Shown piece by piece: positions 11,972 to 24,005 of a stretch of DNA of 59,473 bases (position 1 is its first letter; each line of letters starts with the position of its first letter). Location of the stretch: the NCBI GenBank assembly GCA_029945375.1, contig JAQOTE010000035.1, positions 27,501-86,973 of the forward strand, read 5' to 3'. The DNA is from Agaricus subrufescens (taxonomy: Eukaryota > Basidiomycota > Agaricomycetes > Agaricales > Agaricaceae). The notes under the pieces are model-generated. The model had not been told where the DNA came from. It ran no database searches and saw only the letters and a program-made list of their open reading frames with translations. The position numbers and the translations under genes were made by a program.

Positions 11972-12307
11972 TGTTGATGAAATACCTTGAGTTATATGCT
12001 CAGTATGATGTGTATGAGCAACTACTGTGCACTATGCACTATGCCACACCTTTTCAATAGTTTTATACATGTTTACTACAGGCCCCTTCTGCAGACTCCT
12101 ATGTTTCATTACATGTATCACATTCCCCTTTGCCCTGTTATTTACACTTATGGTCTCCATACATGTGTTTATTCTGTATATAAGACCGAGTATGTAGACT
12201 TCTAATATTCAGTTCAATTTCTCTCTCCACTTTGCTCTACCAGCTTTACCAAGCCCTACAAACTCTTTCTACTACCTCAAATCCTCTTACTGTCTAGGAT
12301 TATAACA
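11972..12307 (+). repeat. 3' LTR of Copia element (336 bp)
   Basis: The LTR begins TGTTGATGAAATACC directly after the purine tract and ends ATTATAACA, giving the TG...CA ends of an LTR. A TATA box lies in CTGTATATAAGACC (about 12175-12184). No matching 5' LTR is in the window. Confidence 0.75.
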
Positions 12308-12924
12308 ATGTGAGTCTATCCAAACTCCATGCTGCAGGTAGCAGCTTTGCTCTTATCAACAGATGGAACTTTTCCAACTGTTGGAATGTTTCTTGTGATG
12401 TAATTGAGTACACAAATATGAAAGCTTGACACTGCCTGAAGACATCCAGTCAGAAAGAATATAGGGAGAGGCAGCATGCATACTGGATCCATTGGCTTCT
12501 TAAAGTGGCATAGTCCTCTGTAAGAAAAAAGAGGTGTTATAAAGAAGAAACTAACTGCCCACTGGCCACATACCTTGTCCAGCAGTATCAATGATCTCCA
12601 CTATACACATGCAGTTGTCAACCATGAATTGCTTTCAGGAAGCATCCTCCATTGTAAGATCATAGGTCTATCAGATGGGTCAGCCAGATGTCATTAAACT
12701 TAAACTACTTGACCTCTGAAATTATGGTGAATGAACAAGAGTTGGCTTGAGTCATACAGAATATTTGAAGGTATAGCATACCAAGGAATTGGTCAAAAAC
12801 AAACTGTTGTAGGGAGAATAAATGAGATAAACAAAGAGCATGTTGTTAATGACCTACTTGCATGCACAGGGCTGACTTTCCTACCCCCCCCATCACTAAG
12901 GATGACAATTTTCCAACATTCCAT
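12308..12924 (-). pseudogene. decayed Ras-like small GTPase gene
   Basis: On the minus strand, MECWKIVILSDGG leads into GGVGKSALCMQ, the P-loop (GxxxxGKS), then a GTAGGT donor. A micro-exon FVFDQFL (about 12803-12782) follows, then TYDLTMEDAS*KQ, the effector-loop equivalent of YDPTIEDSYRKQ, then VDNCMCIVEIIDTAGQ, the G3/switch II motif (12667-12574). After a GTATGT...CTTACAG intron comes EDYATLRSQWIQ and, later, FVYSITSQETFQQLEKF. These are the successive Ras landmarks. Decay signs are a TGA where Ras has Arg, and a G8 homopolymer (12884-12891) that shifts frame in the P-loop. The 3' part is lost where the Copia LTR begins, so the NKxD motif is absent. Small GTPases act as GTP-dependent membrane signalling switches; this copy cannot. 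Confidence 0.8.
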
Positions 12925-13094
12925 GTCACTTGCAGTCTTGTTTGAAGTGAGTCAAAAACAGGGTGAGAAAATATGCAACTAAAAGGTTTAGGTTTATTTT
13001 TTATGCCAAACCAAACAACCCTGCAGTGGCACAACCCAGTGGCTTTTTGATTGTCAGTCAAGACATCCAGATGTTTGCATGGTGCACTTCTGAC

Positions 13095-13320
13095 TGTGAA
13101 TCAAAGACCTAACAGGCTGTTTGCAAATCAAGACCAAGATGGCCATATGGACAGCTTTTCAATCAATCAAAGGCCTACTGGACCATTTTTCTGGACCATT
13201 TGCAAATCAGGAGTGGGATGGCCTAACAGGCCATTTACAGGTGGGCTGTCTTGTCAATCATCAATCAAAGGTCAAATAGACTATTTGCAAGTCAAGAGGA
13301 AGCCCAAGATGGCTGTTCAA
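13095..13320. repeat. weak degenerate repeat
   Basis: About three loose copies of a unit resembling AATCAAAGGCCTAACAGG followed by a CATTTGCAAATCA-like stretch recur at about 13100, 13160-13230 and 13265. Copies are diverged and interrupted. This lies upstream of the Ras-like pseudogene with respect to its strand. A minisatellite relic is the simplest reading. Confidence 0.3.
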
Positions 13321-16300
13321 GTAAGGGTAAGACACAAATACTTTCAATCATGGCCTGTGATAGATTCTCACAATTTAATCCAATCTTTAATCCAATTATT
13401 ATAGGTCATATTCACAGTCTATTTAACAATTATCATTGATGTTATCAAGGAATGGAAGAATTGAGGTTTCCTTGATGCCAGGAGCAAAGTGCTCCTTTGG
13501 TATGCTTGACAAAACAATACTGCTGCAGATGCAGCATCTAGACAATTGTTTTTGGAATCCTTCATCTGAGGAAAGACAAAACCAACCTCTATTTCCTCCA
13601 TCATCAACTGACAATTAGGATTGAGACTATTTAAGTGTGTGAACATAGTTTTGATATATATATTGAGCTAGGAGTCTTTGTTATAAATTTGATACAAGAT
13701 GTCAGCTAGAAAATACATACATCCACAAATTGATTGGCATTGGCAAGGAAACCAATAGAAGCATCACTTTTCATCCTGACACTTTTGATCCCAAATACTA
13801 TGCCAGCTAAGACGATAATAGTTTATTGTTCATAATTGTATTTCTGTTCATTGGTTCAGGGTAACAAATATCACAGAAGAAGCAATACATACATTTATGT
13901 CTAAGATGTCCCAAAAAATGGACAATGCTGCACCTCTAGTAACTAAATAACCAGCTGATAATGTTCTGTTATCTGAAAATTGGATGTAAGGCATTGATTA
14001 TTAGTAAAATTGATAAACTTACATCCAAACATCTTTCAATTTCACTGAGGATTTCTGAGAACAGTAAATGGTTCAGCTGCACAAACTCAGTGGGAGTGTC
14101 AAATTGGTGGATTTCATTCCTGAGAAGGGCAGGATGAGAAGAATAGAGATAGTCAATAGCATTGTCCATCATTAAAAAAATGTACATATTTTTTAATCTA
14201 CTTACATATAAGCAGCACATCACATTGCTACCAGACAAAAATAAACAAAGTGATGTGATTTGTCCCAATGACTGTTGCAGTCTACAAGCAACCTGTGGTC
14301 ATGAGGTGAATCATGTACTAATACCACAACAAAAACCTCATTACAAACATGCACTCTCCCCTGACATAAAAATATTTAGACTGCAACAAACCAAAACAGG
14401 GCTGGAGATGTGAATGGGGTAACAGTTGGTTGATTCCACTAGACTTATGGATTCTCTGGAGCAAATGGTGATCAAACTTTGAATAAAACCAAAGCTATTG
14501 TTCAATGTGCCAAGACAATTCAAATGGTGTAGGTCTGGTGTGGGTAGACATCCAACATATACTCTTCCATTTGCACTCCAGGGGGCTAATTTCCCTAAGG
14601 AGACTGGTGTTCCTGTGTTGGAAGCAATGGAAAATCCAATTCTTCTGTTGACACAGCTCCTGGTGATTATGACCAGTCAGATCACACATGGATCAAGAGA
14701 AAAGCAGTGCCTTTACATCAAGTTGTAGCAGGTTGGAATGAAGGTAGCTAAGTTCCACTTCCCAACAGTGAAAGAGGTGGTGAATGCAATATATGCGCTG
14801 AGGAGAAAAAATTAGAATAAAACATACATTTACCAAGCAGCTCACCCTCATAAATTCTCCTCCTCCTGCCAGAACAGCCTCAATCTCAGTTTGAAGCTTA
14901 CTGTCCAGATTTTCTCTGTCAAGAGACTCAAGATTAAAGAATGTTTCATTGATCAATGCTCTTTGTTTATTGAATTCCTCCTAGCTCAAAGAAAATGAAG
15001 GAAGTACAACAAACATGAAGTCCAGTGCTTACTTTTGCTCTGGATACCAAACAGTATATCTCCCATGCCACACTTATAGCAGACTTGTGATGAGTCACTA
15101 TCAAGTGGTTGCACTAGGAACTCAACAAATCAACCATAGCTATCAAGTTGATATACAATATGTACCTTTGTATAGCATATCAAACCTCCTATGACAGCCA
15201 GAGTGGGTGACTATCAAAATATGCATCTCCAAATATGATTCCATCTAGAGGCTCAACAATAGGGTCAGGCACGTCATTCCCAAGCAAAAAGGGATGAGAG
15301 GTCTCAAGGTAACTGAGAGCATTGTCTATCATCAAAAGTAAGAAACAAAAATTTTACTCCTGATGATACAAATGTAAAATGGAACAGGTCTCAAGAAATA
15401 AAGGTGTCTTACCACATGTTCCCATATGCCTGGCCTGGCAGTCCACAAACCCTGAGGTTTATCACAAATTTTTGAGAATGGGATCCAACTGAAAGCTGTT
15501 AATGACATAAAAAATCATAAAGTCAATGCACTAAAAATGTGACAATCGATATCATCAAAACAAACCTATTGCCACAGGAGATAGATGATCAGATTTCCTC
15601 CCAATTTTCTTTTTTACGACAGGATATGTCAAGAGTAATACCCAAATGTAATTTATTGCTGCTGTCAACAACAACAATGGATGGCACCAGCCCTGCAACC
15701 CACAGAAGAAGGCTTTGATTCACATAGCAATAATAACAATATGTTAAATGAAGAGACCACCAAAGACAGTATGCAAAATCTTACTTCTACTCAAAAGGAT
15801 ATCCAATTTGTAACAATACTCATCTAGAAATTTGTTGCAATGCAGTTTGAATGAGAGCATGTACAATTGGACAGTGAGCAATCCAGCCATTAGAATTTGC
15901 TCCTCCAGTGGTTGTAGTAGAATCTTGATATTGATCAGGCATTCTAAGCTGCCAAGGCACACCCTGAGTCAAATAATTTGGGGAAGATGGGCTTGAAACT
16001 CAAGCTCATAATGGAGCAAGTTGACAACCACCTCACATACCTCATTGCAAAAAATGGGGTCCTGATGTGAAGCACATTGTGTCTTATGTCTGGCTCAAAC
16101 TAGGATGTGGATGACCCTGCCAATTGAACTTGAGCATATTAACTGGGAAATCAGAAGCCAACATACTGTTCTACAATACCTTCTATGCTGATACCCAATT
16201 CAATTATGTCGCTTATTATTTTCTTCACATCCTCCATAAAATCCACCACAAGACCACAAACTTGGCTTCTGAATGGTGTGGGGCCACCACTAGCAGAAAC

Positions 16301-17091
16301 AGCAATTTTGAAGGCAAAATACCCTATTTCCTTCAGTCCTGAGAGGAGAGTTGCAGTATCAAATCTCATATATGGGATATCTTCAGGTAAATGATAGTTG
16401 GCAGAATTTGTGGAAGATGCTTCAACAGAACAGTCAAAATTGAAAACAGTGGGAGGGGAGAAACCAGCACAATCTAGGAATGAGCTGTCATCTGATGTGG
16501 AGTTACAATTAATAGGACAAGGAAGTGAATCTTCATTGGAGCAACAGTGATAAATTTGAACCACAATTGGGGACAATGTTGTGGACAATGGAGCACCCAC
16601 TTGAAGGCTTGCCAAAGATCAATGTGCTTCTGGTGCAGAATCTGATTTAATGGCACCACAGCTTTCAAGAATTTGTCTGGATGCAGTTCCAATAAACAAG
16701 GAAGAAGTGTGTTTGAGTGAGAAGATAAAGGTAGGACAAGAGTATGCACCAAGGGCGGTTGGGGAGGGTCCTTCTCAATGTTTAGATGGTAAAATCTTCT
16801 CAAGACCCAACACTTACCTCTAAAATGATCCCCTTCTGAGCCCAAAACATAAATCTGCTGCCCAAAGTAAACTGGAAGCCTTCATAGTATACAAGTTTGT
16901 TGAAGAATAAGGAGATATTGAGTCAGCAGAAGCAAGCAAACATATAGAGGGCACTGGGTATTTCCAAGGGAGTGTCCAGTATTTGCAAATGAGGCATTGA
17001 CATATTGGAGCAGAGGGAAATAGAATCAATAGAAGGATAACATCAGTGCTATAAAGGTGCCCCTTCAACCACTATAGGACAAGTAGAACTT
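13321..17091 (-). pseudogene. decayed coding of unknown function, mostly minus strand
   Basis: Several minus-strand segments look like fragments of proteins separated by intron-like or broken sequence: about 16845-16151 (a frame ending in a helical segment FMEDVKKIISDIIELGIS), 15962-15744, 14956-14800 (with ETFFNLESLDRENLDSKLQ) and 14268-13969. I do not recognise the family. Composition is AT-rich and CpG-poor. No frame is long enough to be a convincing intact gene, and exon borders cannot be fixed. The remaining sequence holds nothing I can name. Confidence 0.25.
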
Positions 17092-17241
17092 AGTCAGGAT
17101 GTACTTTCAAGATTGAGAACCACTGCTTGCAATGAGGGCAAGGGTCAAGGGAGGGTTGCTATGGAAATTTTGCTATAGAATTTTTTGCACCTCACCCACA
17201 GATTACATGCTAAGCCAGGAGGAGAAACACAGTACATACTT
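17092..17241 (+). repeat. direct duplication, left copy
   Basis: About 150 bp, from AGTCAGGATGTACTTTCAAG to GAGAAACACAGTACATACTT, is repeated in the same orientation at about 18847-18996. The copies flank the long-TIR element at 17244-18824, with only scattered substitutions. Confidence 0.75.
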
Positions 17242-17243
17242 AT

Positions 17244-18824
17244 ACAGTGGGGGACAAAACTGTTCCAATGTTTTGTACCTTTTCAAAGAATGCTATATAC
17301 AAGTGCACATAAAATGTTTAAAATTCTGAAGATATTTATGAATATACCTTAGTATCTAAGCTACCATTGTGTGATGTTATGTAGCTGTACAGTTATTATT
17401 GGTTATTATATAATCATTTTAAGTCAGAGCATCATTGGAACAGTTTTGTCCCTATACATTGAAAATACAGAATTGGCTACTTATCAAGGCAGAGGATACT
17501 ATTTTCTGGCTATCAAAGCTACAAATGGTAGATTTGGTATTGATGCCATCAATATCTGATCAAATGCTGCTGATATGATATCAGAATCCATCTATATGCT
17601 GCTCTATAGATGTAATAATCTATTAGGTAGAAATTTATTAACTTTTACCTCACTATTGATATTTATTTATACTGTATTTTGGCAAAACTCATATTAAGAG
17701 ACTGATTAAACTCAACAATATCTAATTTTAGGCAATCCATACTATTTTAAAGTTGATTTGCTGCTATATCACATTTGTTAAGCTTGTACTTGATATATTC
17801 TACCTATAATACTCTAGGATTGAATCATGTGAAAATTCCAAAATATATCTGAAAAGATTAACATTCAATAATACTTCATGTTTAGTAGTCATTTGAGCTC
17901 TTGCCCATTCTATGCAATCTTACAGTACAATTTCTTTCATTTATACACACTAACACTTTTTACCCTCTGCTTGTAAAGCTCTTACACTTCCATCAGCATA
18001 TTGTTTTCAGTTACATATGATTATAATCTATTATTCTCAATATTCTGAGCCTATTTGTATCTTGATTAGTCATCAGAAACAAGCCCTGGTGCACTTTTAC
18101 AGATACTCTCTAGAGTCTACTATATATTTATGTAAATACAGGCTTGTGGAGGAAGGTCAAAGCTTTTGTTTGCTCTTTGATTGATTGTTACATAAGCACT
18201 AACATTCATAGCATTAATTGGAACAATCAGCTTTCCAGCAAGTGGGTTGTTTGTGTGCAAAAAATAGATGAAAGTATATTTCTACCTAAGGATGATCGTA
18301 TTTATGTCAGCAAATAAGTCTTTAAATGGCATAAATTACATAATCCAGTATATTATTGTACTTAGATAACTGTTTTAATATAAATTACATCACAAGCCTT
18401 GAAGACAATGTAATAATAAGCTAGAGATTAAAAATTTACTACTTAACAAAGTATCTAATCTTTATAGTAGCATATAGATGATTTCTGATATTATATCAGC
18501 AGAATTTGATCAGATATTGATGGCATCAATACCAAATCTACCATTTGTAGCTTTGATAGCCAGAAAATAGCATCCTCTGCCTTGATAAGTAGCCAATTCT
18601 GTATTTTCAATGTACAGGGACAAAACCATTCCAATGATGCTCTGACTTAAAAGTATTATATAATGACCAATAATAACTGTACAGCCACATAACATCACAC
18701 AATGATAGCTTAGATACTAAGGTATATTCATAAATATCCTCAATATTTTGAACATTTTATCTGCACTGGTATATAGCATTCTTTGCAAAGGTACAAAGCA
18801 TTGGAACAGTTTTGTCCCCCACTG
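17244..18824. mobile_element. non-autonomous mariner-like element with ~400 bp TIRs
   Basis: The ends are CAGTGGGGGACAAAACTGTT and its inverse, bounded by TA at 17242-17243 and 18825-18826. The inverted arms extend to about 17650 and from about 18415. The outer motif resembles that of the Tc1 elements here (CAGTGACGGACAAAAGGGTT), so a related TA-targeting transposase could act on it. The 0.75 kb interior is AT-rich with no transposase frame. The mirrored 62-residue ORFs in the two arms are TIR artefacts. Confidence 0.8.
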
Positions 18825-18846
18825 TATATCTGGGAATTGCAACCAT

Positions 18847-18996
18847 TAGTCAGGACATACTTTCAAGCTTGAGAACCACCACTTGTAATGGGGGCAAGGG
18901 TCAAGGGAGGGTTGCTACGGAAATTTTGCTATAGAATTTTTTACACCTTGCCCACAGATTACAAGCTAAGCCAGGAGGAGAAACACAATACATATT
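18847..18996 (+). repeat. direct duplication, right copy
   Basis: Second copy of the segment at 17092-17241, lying about 20 bp beyond the right end of the long-TIR element. It includes the shared core GGTCAAGGGAGGGTTGCTA and GCTAAGCCAGGAGGAGAAAC. Confidence 0.75.
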
Positions 18997-21141
18997 TGTA
19001 AATCTGGAATTCACAATTACCAACAGCAAAAGATGCCAACATCCTGAAATGAGAAGGGCTTCAAATCTGTGTGATTCAATGCTTGAGTCAGCGCATCAAT
19101 TGTGGAAGGTCCAAGAGACCATTCAAAGTATGGAAGAAGGCCAAAGTGGCCATTTATCAGTCTATCCTCAGCTTTTGACATGGAGGTAGCAGTTGCATTC
19201 ATATATGTTGTAGTCACAAGTGACCCATCATTGTTATCACATGATCAAAACAGCTGATTTGGCAAAGGCTGTCATTATCCTCTAACACTGGCCTTGTGAC
19301 CAGACCTTGTGTAGTATATGAAACATAAATCTAGCCAGCATTCATTTATTTATATTTCTAAGATGTATCTATTAATATTAAAGTGGCTTATCCATCATGA
19401 TGTGCCTTCCTTCCTCTGTAGGTGACATATGATGCCCGCTTCACCCAACAAGGACCTTTGTCACAAATGTAACATATGTATATTTTGTTACCAATAACCT
19501 GTTTAGCATCACTAGCTTCTCAAAATACTGACCAATCAATTCCCCTTTCACATTCATTGATCCAAATTTGACATTTTGTGCATTGCACATTATTCACAGT
19601 ATCACAGATTTAGAGTGCCTTTGATGGGACAGAACAGATTTAGGGACTTGAGGAGGTGCCAAAATGTGTAAGCCTGCAACAAGAGACGCAGGATCACCGG
19701 AAGCAGGCAATTTTCTTTGCGAGCATGTGATGGTCATGAAGGTAACGGCTCTTACCTTTGCATCCACTGCACCAGCTTGTCTGGCTTGCCTGCCACTTTC
19801 CTTTTGCCCACCCATCCACACCCTTTTCATTCAGCATCACTGACAACGGTTTGCTCTGCCAAGCGGCGCAATTGCCTGAGCTCAGGCGCCACAAATGGGC
19901 CCACCCACCCTTTGCAGCCTGTCTTTGGCGAGCCACTCAGGGCGGACAGGGAGGTTTCTCTCAAAGCCTTCACCCAAATTCTCAAGCTCATCACCTATAG
20001 CACTCCAAAAGTTCACACATGCATTTAATTAGCATACCACGTCATCCTACTCCCTTGTACCATCCTCTACTTAATTTACTCTGTTTTCCATCCCTTTGAA
20101 CCACAACAGTTTGGCAAAGACAGGCAAGTTTGTTGATTGTAAAACCAGGTTTGGGGTGGTTTACCACCATACAGCAATATTTGTTGTGGGTGACAATAAG
20201 GGGATTTGCCAGATTTCCAGAAGGGGTACTGTCAGATCCAAAATGATGTAACAGAAGAAAAAAGTCACTGACAGCTTTTACATTGAATGGAATCAAGTTA
20301 GTGTCTTGCTTCACCTGCATCCAATGATTCTGTCATCAGAGGTCAGTTATTGAAACTTGAGAGGTGTTCATGCATGCCTGAGTGGGTTCCTCCTCATTGT
20401 CATCATTGTCATGTTCTGTAATGGTGCTCATGTCTGACAAGGACCTCTCAAGACTATTGTGGGAGAGATATGTACATAAAGGTTTCTTGCCTTGGCTTGT
20501 TTCTGAATGTTGGGATGGTGATGAGATGTCAGGCACACCAACGGAGAAATGAACTTTCTCGCATGGGGGATTGTGCTAATAAAAAAAATCAGGGCAGGGT
20601 AGAGGCAATACATGAACATGTACTACTGTCATGTGTCAGCAGACAGAATTGTTGCTGCTGAGATATATGTCAGTTTTGAAGAGAGGAAGGGAGGACACAG
20701 GATGATGGATCTCTGTTGGTTTGGGCTGGTCAGAGTCTGAGGGTCTTTCAGTGATGAGGAAAAAGTACTCTCCTCCTCTCTCAATATGAGGTGTTGATGC
20801 CATGGGGCTGAGGTGAAAGATACAGAGGGCTGCTTAAATTCCCAGGATTAGTATTACTGGCCAACCAGCAAAAGGAATAGACAACCAGACAAGGCAATCT
20901 AAGATGGCTCTGGAAGATTGATACCAGCCATTTGCCATGAAAATTTATGATGATATTCCCAGAATTGAAGTAGGTTGTGTAAGCAATCAAGTGATGTCAA
21001 TGGCCATCCTGACCTGAAAATTGAAAACTCACTGCAGTTTCCATGTAATTGACCAAGGGCAGTAGCTCTGCACAGATCTTGATCTATCTAGACAATTTTT
21101 GTATATGAAAAACAATTGAGTTCATTCAATTCTTTGAGTAA
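18997..21141. other. no gene recognised; one short GC-richer island
   Basis: Mostly AT-rich, CpG-poor sequence with short frames on both strands. A stretch at about 19670-19950 is clearly richer in GC and keeps several CpG, unlike its surroundings, and reads openly on both strands for about 80-100 codons without a motif I know. Minus-strand segments at 20320-20042 and 20536-20336 (an acidic run DNDDNEEE) could be exon relics of an unknown gene. No RNA gene was seen. Confidence 0.3.
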
Positions 21142-22104
21142 CTATTCAACAGATTCAACATGAAGGCCAATGCCATGCAAACATGTTATATCCAAGCCCC
21201 AGTTACTCAAAACCTCCAAAACAATGACATCAACTAGTTGAAGCAACATTGACAAGAGGGAGGATGATACATTGAAGTATTGATGAGTTTGGGATGAAGT
21301 CTGATCATATGTTCCATTTATGAGTGATATAAAACAGTTGTTGTGTTTCATATCAGATGGGGGACTGGAATATTTGAGAAAATTGGAGGCAGGTTTAAAT
21401 GCAGAGCCCTGGGGTATTGAAATAGTATCAGGGTACAAGCCCCACAAGGTAAATGATTTAGGTGCTTTGGAGGCTGCAAACAAAGATAGAGTACAATGAA
21501 GAGCATGAAAGATGCTTAAAGAAGTAATGCAGCTCTTTTTGGAGAGGCAAGCTGCAAATTGCCCCCTTGGCCCAAGAAATTCCCAACAGTAGGAAGTAGG
21601 AGCACCACTGAGTACATGGGAAGGAGGAACAAAAGTGTCCTTTGTACACCAAACATATTGAAGCAACCCACTCCATTTGACTTCATAAGTTGGAGAGGTA
21701 GGTGCCTTTATGTGCTGGGCACCATCTGCCCACAGGGCTACATTTCTTGGATGAGCCCCTTCAAGGACACTAGAGAGGCTCTGAACATGTGCCTCAGCAG
21801 CTTCAAGGCACAAAGAGAGTGTAATGAGGTGGGAATTGGGAAGAGGCTTCAATGTGCAATCAAGGAGGTTGACCTGTGACTCTAAATTATGGAGGTGTTG
21901 TTTAAATTGTTCAAGAGAGTGCATTGAAGATCCCATGCCACAAAGTCAAGTGCTCCTATTTGCAAATTTGTATTGATCAACGAATGATGAAGGGACAAGA
22001 CCAAGGTTGGTGATGATACTATACATCACAACAATGGTGATAAATGTAGCCAAGGACCAGAGGAATAGGCTGAGGCAAGTGAGGTGTGAGAGTCCATGCT
22101 GAAC
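21142..22104 (-). pseudogene. SUN-domain protein gene with one in-frame TGA
   Basis: From a likely acceptor (TTTGCAG, exon from 22104) the minus strand reads a hydrophobic segment LFLWSLATFITIVVMYSII, a probable membrane span, then a TGA at 21948-21946. It continues in the same frame from ATG 21936 as a 264-residue ORF. After a helical linker with LEQFKQHLHNLESQVNLL come SUN-domain landmarks: DGAQHIKAPTSPTYEV, CWEFLGPRGQFAACLS, APKSFTLWGLY and DVIVLEVLSNWG, ending near the C-terminus with CLHGIGLHVE. SUN proteins sit in the inner nuclear envelope and pair with KASH proteins in the LINC complex. The TGA separates the membrane segment from the domain, so the copy is probably non-functional unless the stop is spliced out. 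Earlier exons lie upstream but I cannot place them. Confidence 0.7.
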
Positions 22105-22665
22105 CTGCAAATGCAAAGATCAATTAGCATCTGACCAAATTTATGAGCTTTGTCTACCATACCAAAGAGTTGGGCTCTGGCACAGAGTGTGGCACCCCAG
22201 TAGCTTTATTTGAGGGGAAGAAAAGCTCAGTGGAATTGTGTTTGACAGGAGACATCAGGCAAGAATTGAGAGATCCTTGGAAAGTGTACCAAATAAACTT
22301 GTTTTTAAAGACTCTGGATCCAACAACCCTTAAAAATGTTAAAGATATCCTGGCCAATTTGCAAAGCCAGAACATTGGGAAGGGCTGTTGGGTGATCCCT
22401 GTTGTTAGGTATGCTACGGACCAGAAGTCTTGGAGCATGTAAAGACCCAAGGCCAAGTGAGATCAATTTGACACTCATTTGTACAATATTTAAGAAGGAC
22501 AGAGAGTGTCTCTTCTCATAGATCCTCAGGGCAGGCCATTTGGAAGGGGGGGAGGAGGTATGACTTGGAAGTGGGAATGATGAGTTGTGACCAACATGAC
22601 TTGTTTGCAGCCCTGTCAAGTCTTGGAAAAAAACAAAAGCATAATGGCTGTCATACAGACCCACA
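22105..22665. other. space between divergent SUN and WD40 relics
   Basis: Short overlapping frames on both strands. The minus-strand frame 22733-22305 contains a Ser/Pro-rich run that might be an N-terminal exon of the SUN gene, but no motif confirms it. Confidence 0.25.
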
Positions 22666-23900
22666 GTGCTGCAGGCACCAGTAACCTCCTTTTGGATAGA
22701 TGTAGATCTGCTGCACAGATTTGGATTGGCCACAGGAAGAAATTACTCGTCACATCTCAAGCTCCAACACATCATGCTTTGCTACTCCCTTGAAAAAGAG
22801 CTCACATTGGATGGCCATGTAAATGCACTTGCATTTTCCCCTAGTGGCCAGTACTTAGCAGTTGCACTGAATGAACAAGTCTGTGATTAGGATACTACAA
22901 CTTGGGCTCTCAACTTGCATTTTTATTGAGACTCTGTCCCAATCCTATCCATGGCCTGGAATTCAAACAATCAGCTTTTCTTCAGTTGTGACAGAGGCTT
23001 TCTAACCATGGTCTCTTGGGAGGAAAGGGTTTGTGAATGGTCTATCATCCTATGTAACACACACTCATGACCATTTAATGCAGGAATATCATTCTCAAGG
23101 GTTTCATGCCTCTGCAATGGAGGTTTGTTTTATAGCAATAAGTAACAATTCTTGCTATCTCGCATTGGGAGGCAGTGGTGAGGTAACACTCTGGGAAATG
23201 GGTAAGTGTATCACTCACAAATGCAGTCCAAAATTCAAAGTTGCCTCTCAGTTGGTGACAAAAATTCTAGAGCAAAATGGTTTTTTGTCAGAAAGTTAGA
23301 CAATCCTCAAGACAAATATGACAGAACAAACGTGAACATCACCAGGGTTGCTTGGGGCAACAAATTGTCAGGTGCCTTGGTTGTCTCTTATGAAAGGCAA
23401 GGCATTGTTTAAGTTGTCTCAGCTCTATTTAATCTTTGGGCCTTATGGCTTCCGGTAGGACATGGAATGTCAAAACAGGCCTTATTCTCTTTATGGCCAG
23501 ATGAATACCACAGCTGGGCTTGCTTGGTGCTCATATTGATGCACCACAGATCATCATTGATGGTGGCCCATATTTTGCCATTCTGTCTGGGAGCAAAATA
23601 CACATGTATGATTGGCAGAGCAGGAGAGTTTATCGATCTCTCTATCCCCCTGCAATTATCCTTCACTGGTCACCAATTATATAGGCACATGAGGGTTCAT
23701 GCATCATTGCTGCACTCAAGTCTGAGATTGTCCTTTTGCATATTGAGAAGCAGCAAAAGATGGTGTTGAACATTGAAGATAAGCACCAGGACTATCCAGC
23801 AGTTTTTTTTTCTCATCGTGATTTAGAGTGTCATCATGTCACTCAAATGTAACTCATATAGCCATGAGTCATCATAACTGCTACCCCTACAAAGTCTCAA
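22666..23900 (+). pseudogene. decayed WD40-repeat protein gene
   Basis: Landmarks of WD40 blades appear in order on the plus strand but in shifting frames: LTLDGHVNALAFSPSGQYLAV followed by CD*DTTTWAL, a WD dipeptide lost to TAG (22800-22910); VPILSMAWNSNNQLFFSCD with a TGA just before it (22930-23000); YLALGGSGEVTLWEMG (23158-23202); NITRVAWGNKLSGALVVSYE (23334-23394); and DGGPYFAILSGSKIHMYDWQS (23560-23620). It ends with IIAALKSEIVLLHIEKQQK. This matches the beta-propeller repeat pattern, used for protein-protein contacts. At least three stops and several frameshifts make it a relic. It is divergent from the SUN-domain gene. Confidence 0.65.
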
Positions 23901-24005
23901 CCCTTTCAACTTGGATTGCTACAGTGGAACAAAAGCCTAGGTGATGAGGAAAAAATTTTCTATTGAATAGCCTTGGTTACAAATGGTAACAATCTCAACA
24001 TTGTA

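Larger units (their letters stand above)
9150..12307 (+). mobile_element. 5'-truncated Ty1/Copia retrotransposon with 3' LTR
   Basis: The element starts inside the integrase core and runs through reverse transcriptase, RNase H and a 3' LTR (11972-12307). No 5' LTR, gag or protease is present in the window. A purine-rich TCAAGGAGGAG just before the LTR is a likely polypurine tract. The right end abuts the Ras-like pseudogene. CpG is strongly depleted and many CGA arginine codons appear as TGA. Confidence 0.9.

Noticed and set aside
17371..18698. Pair of 62-residue ORFs with nearly identical protein in opposite orientation
   Set aside because: They lie inside the terminal inverted repeats of the element at 17244-18824 and reflect TIR symmetry.
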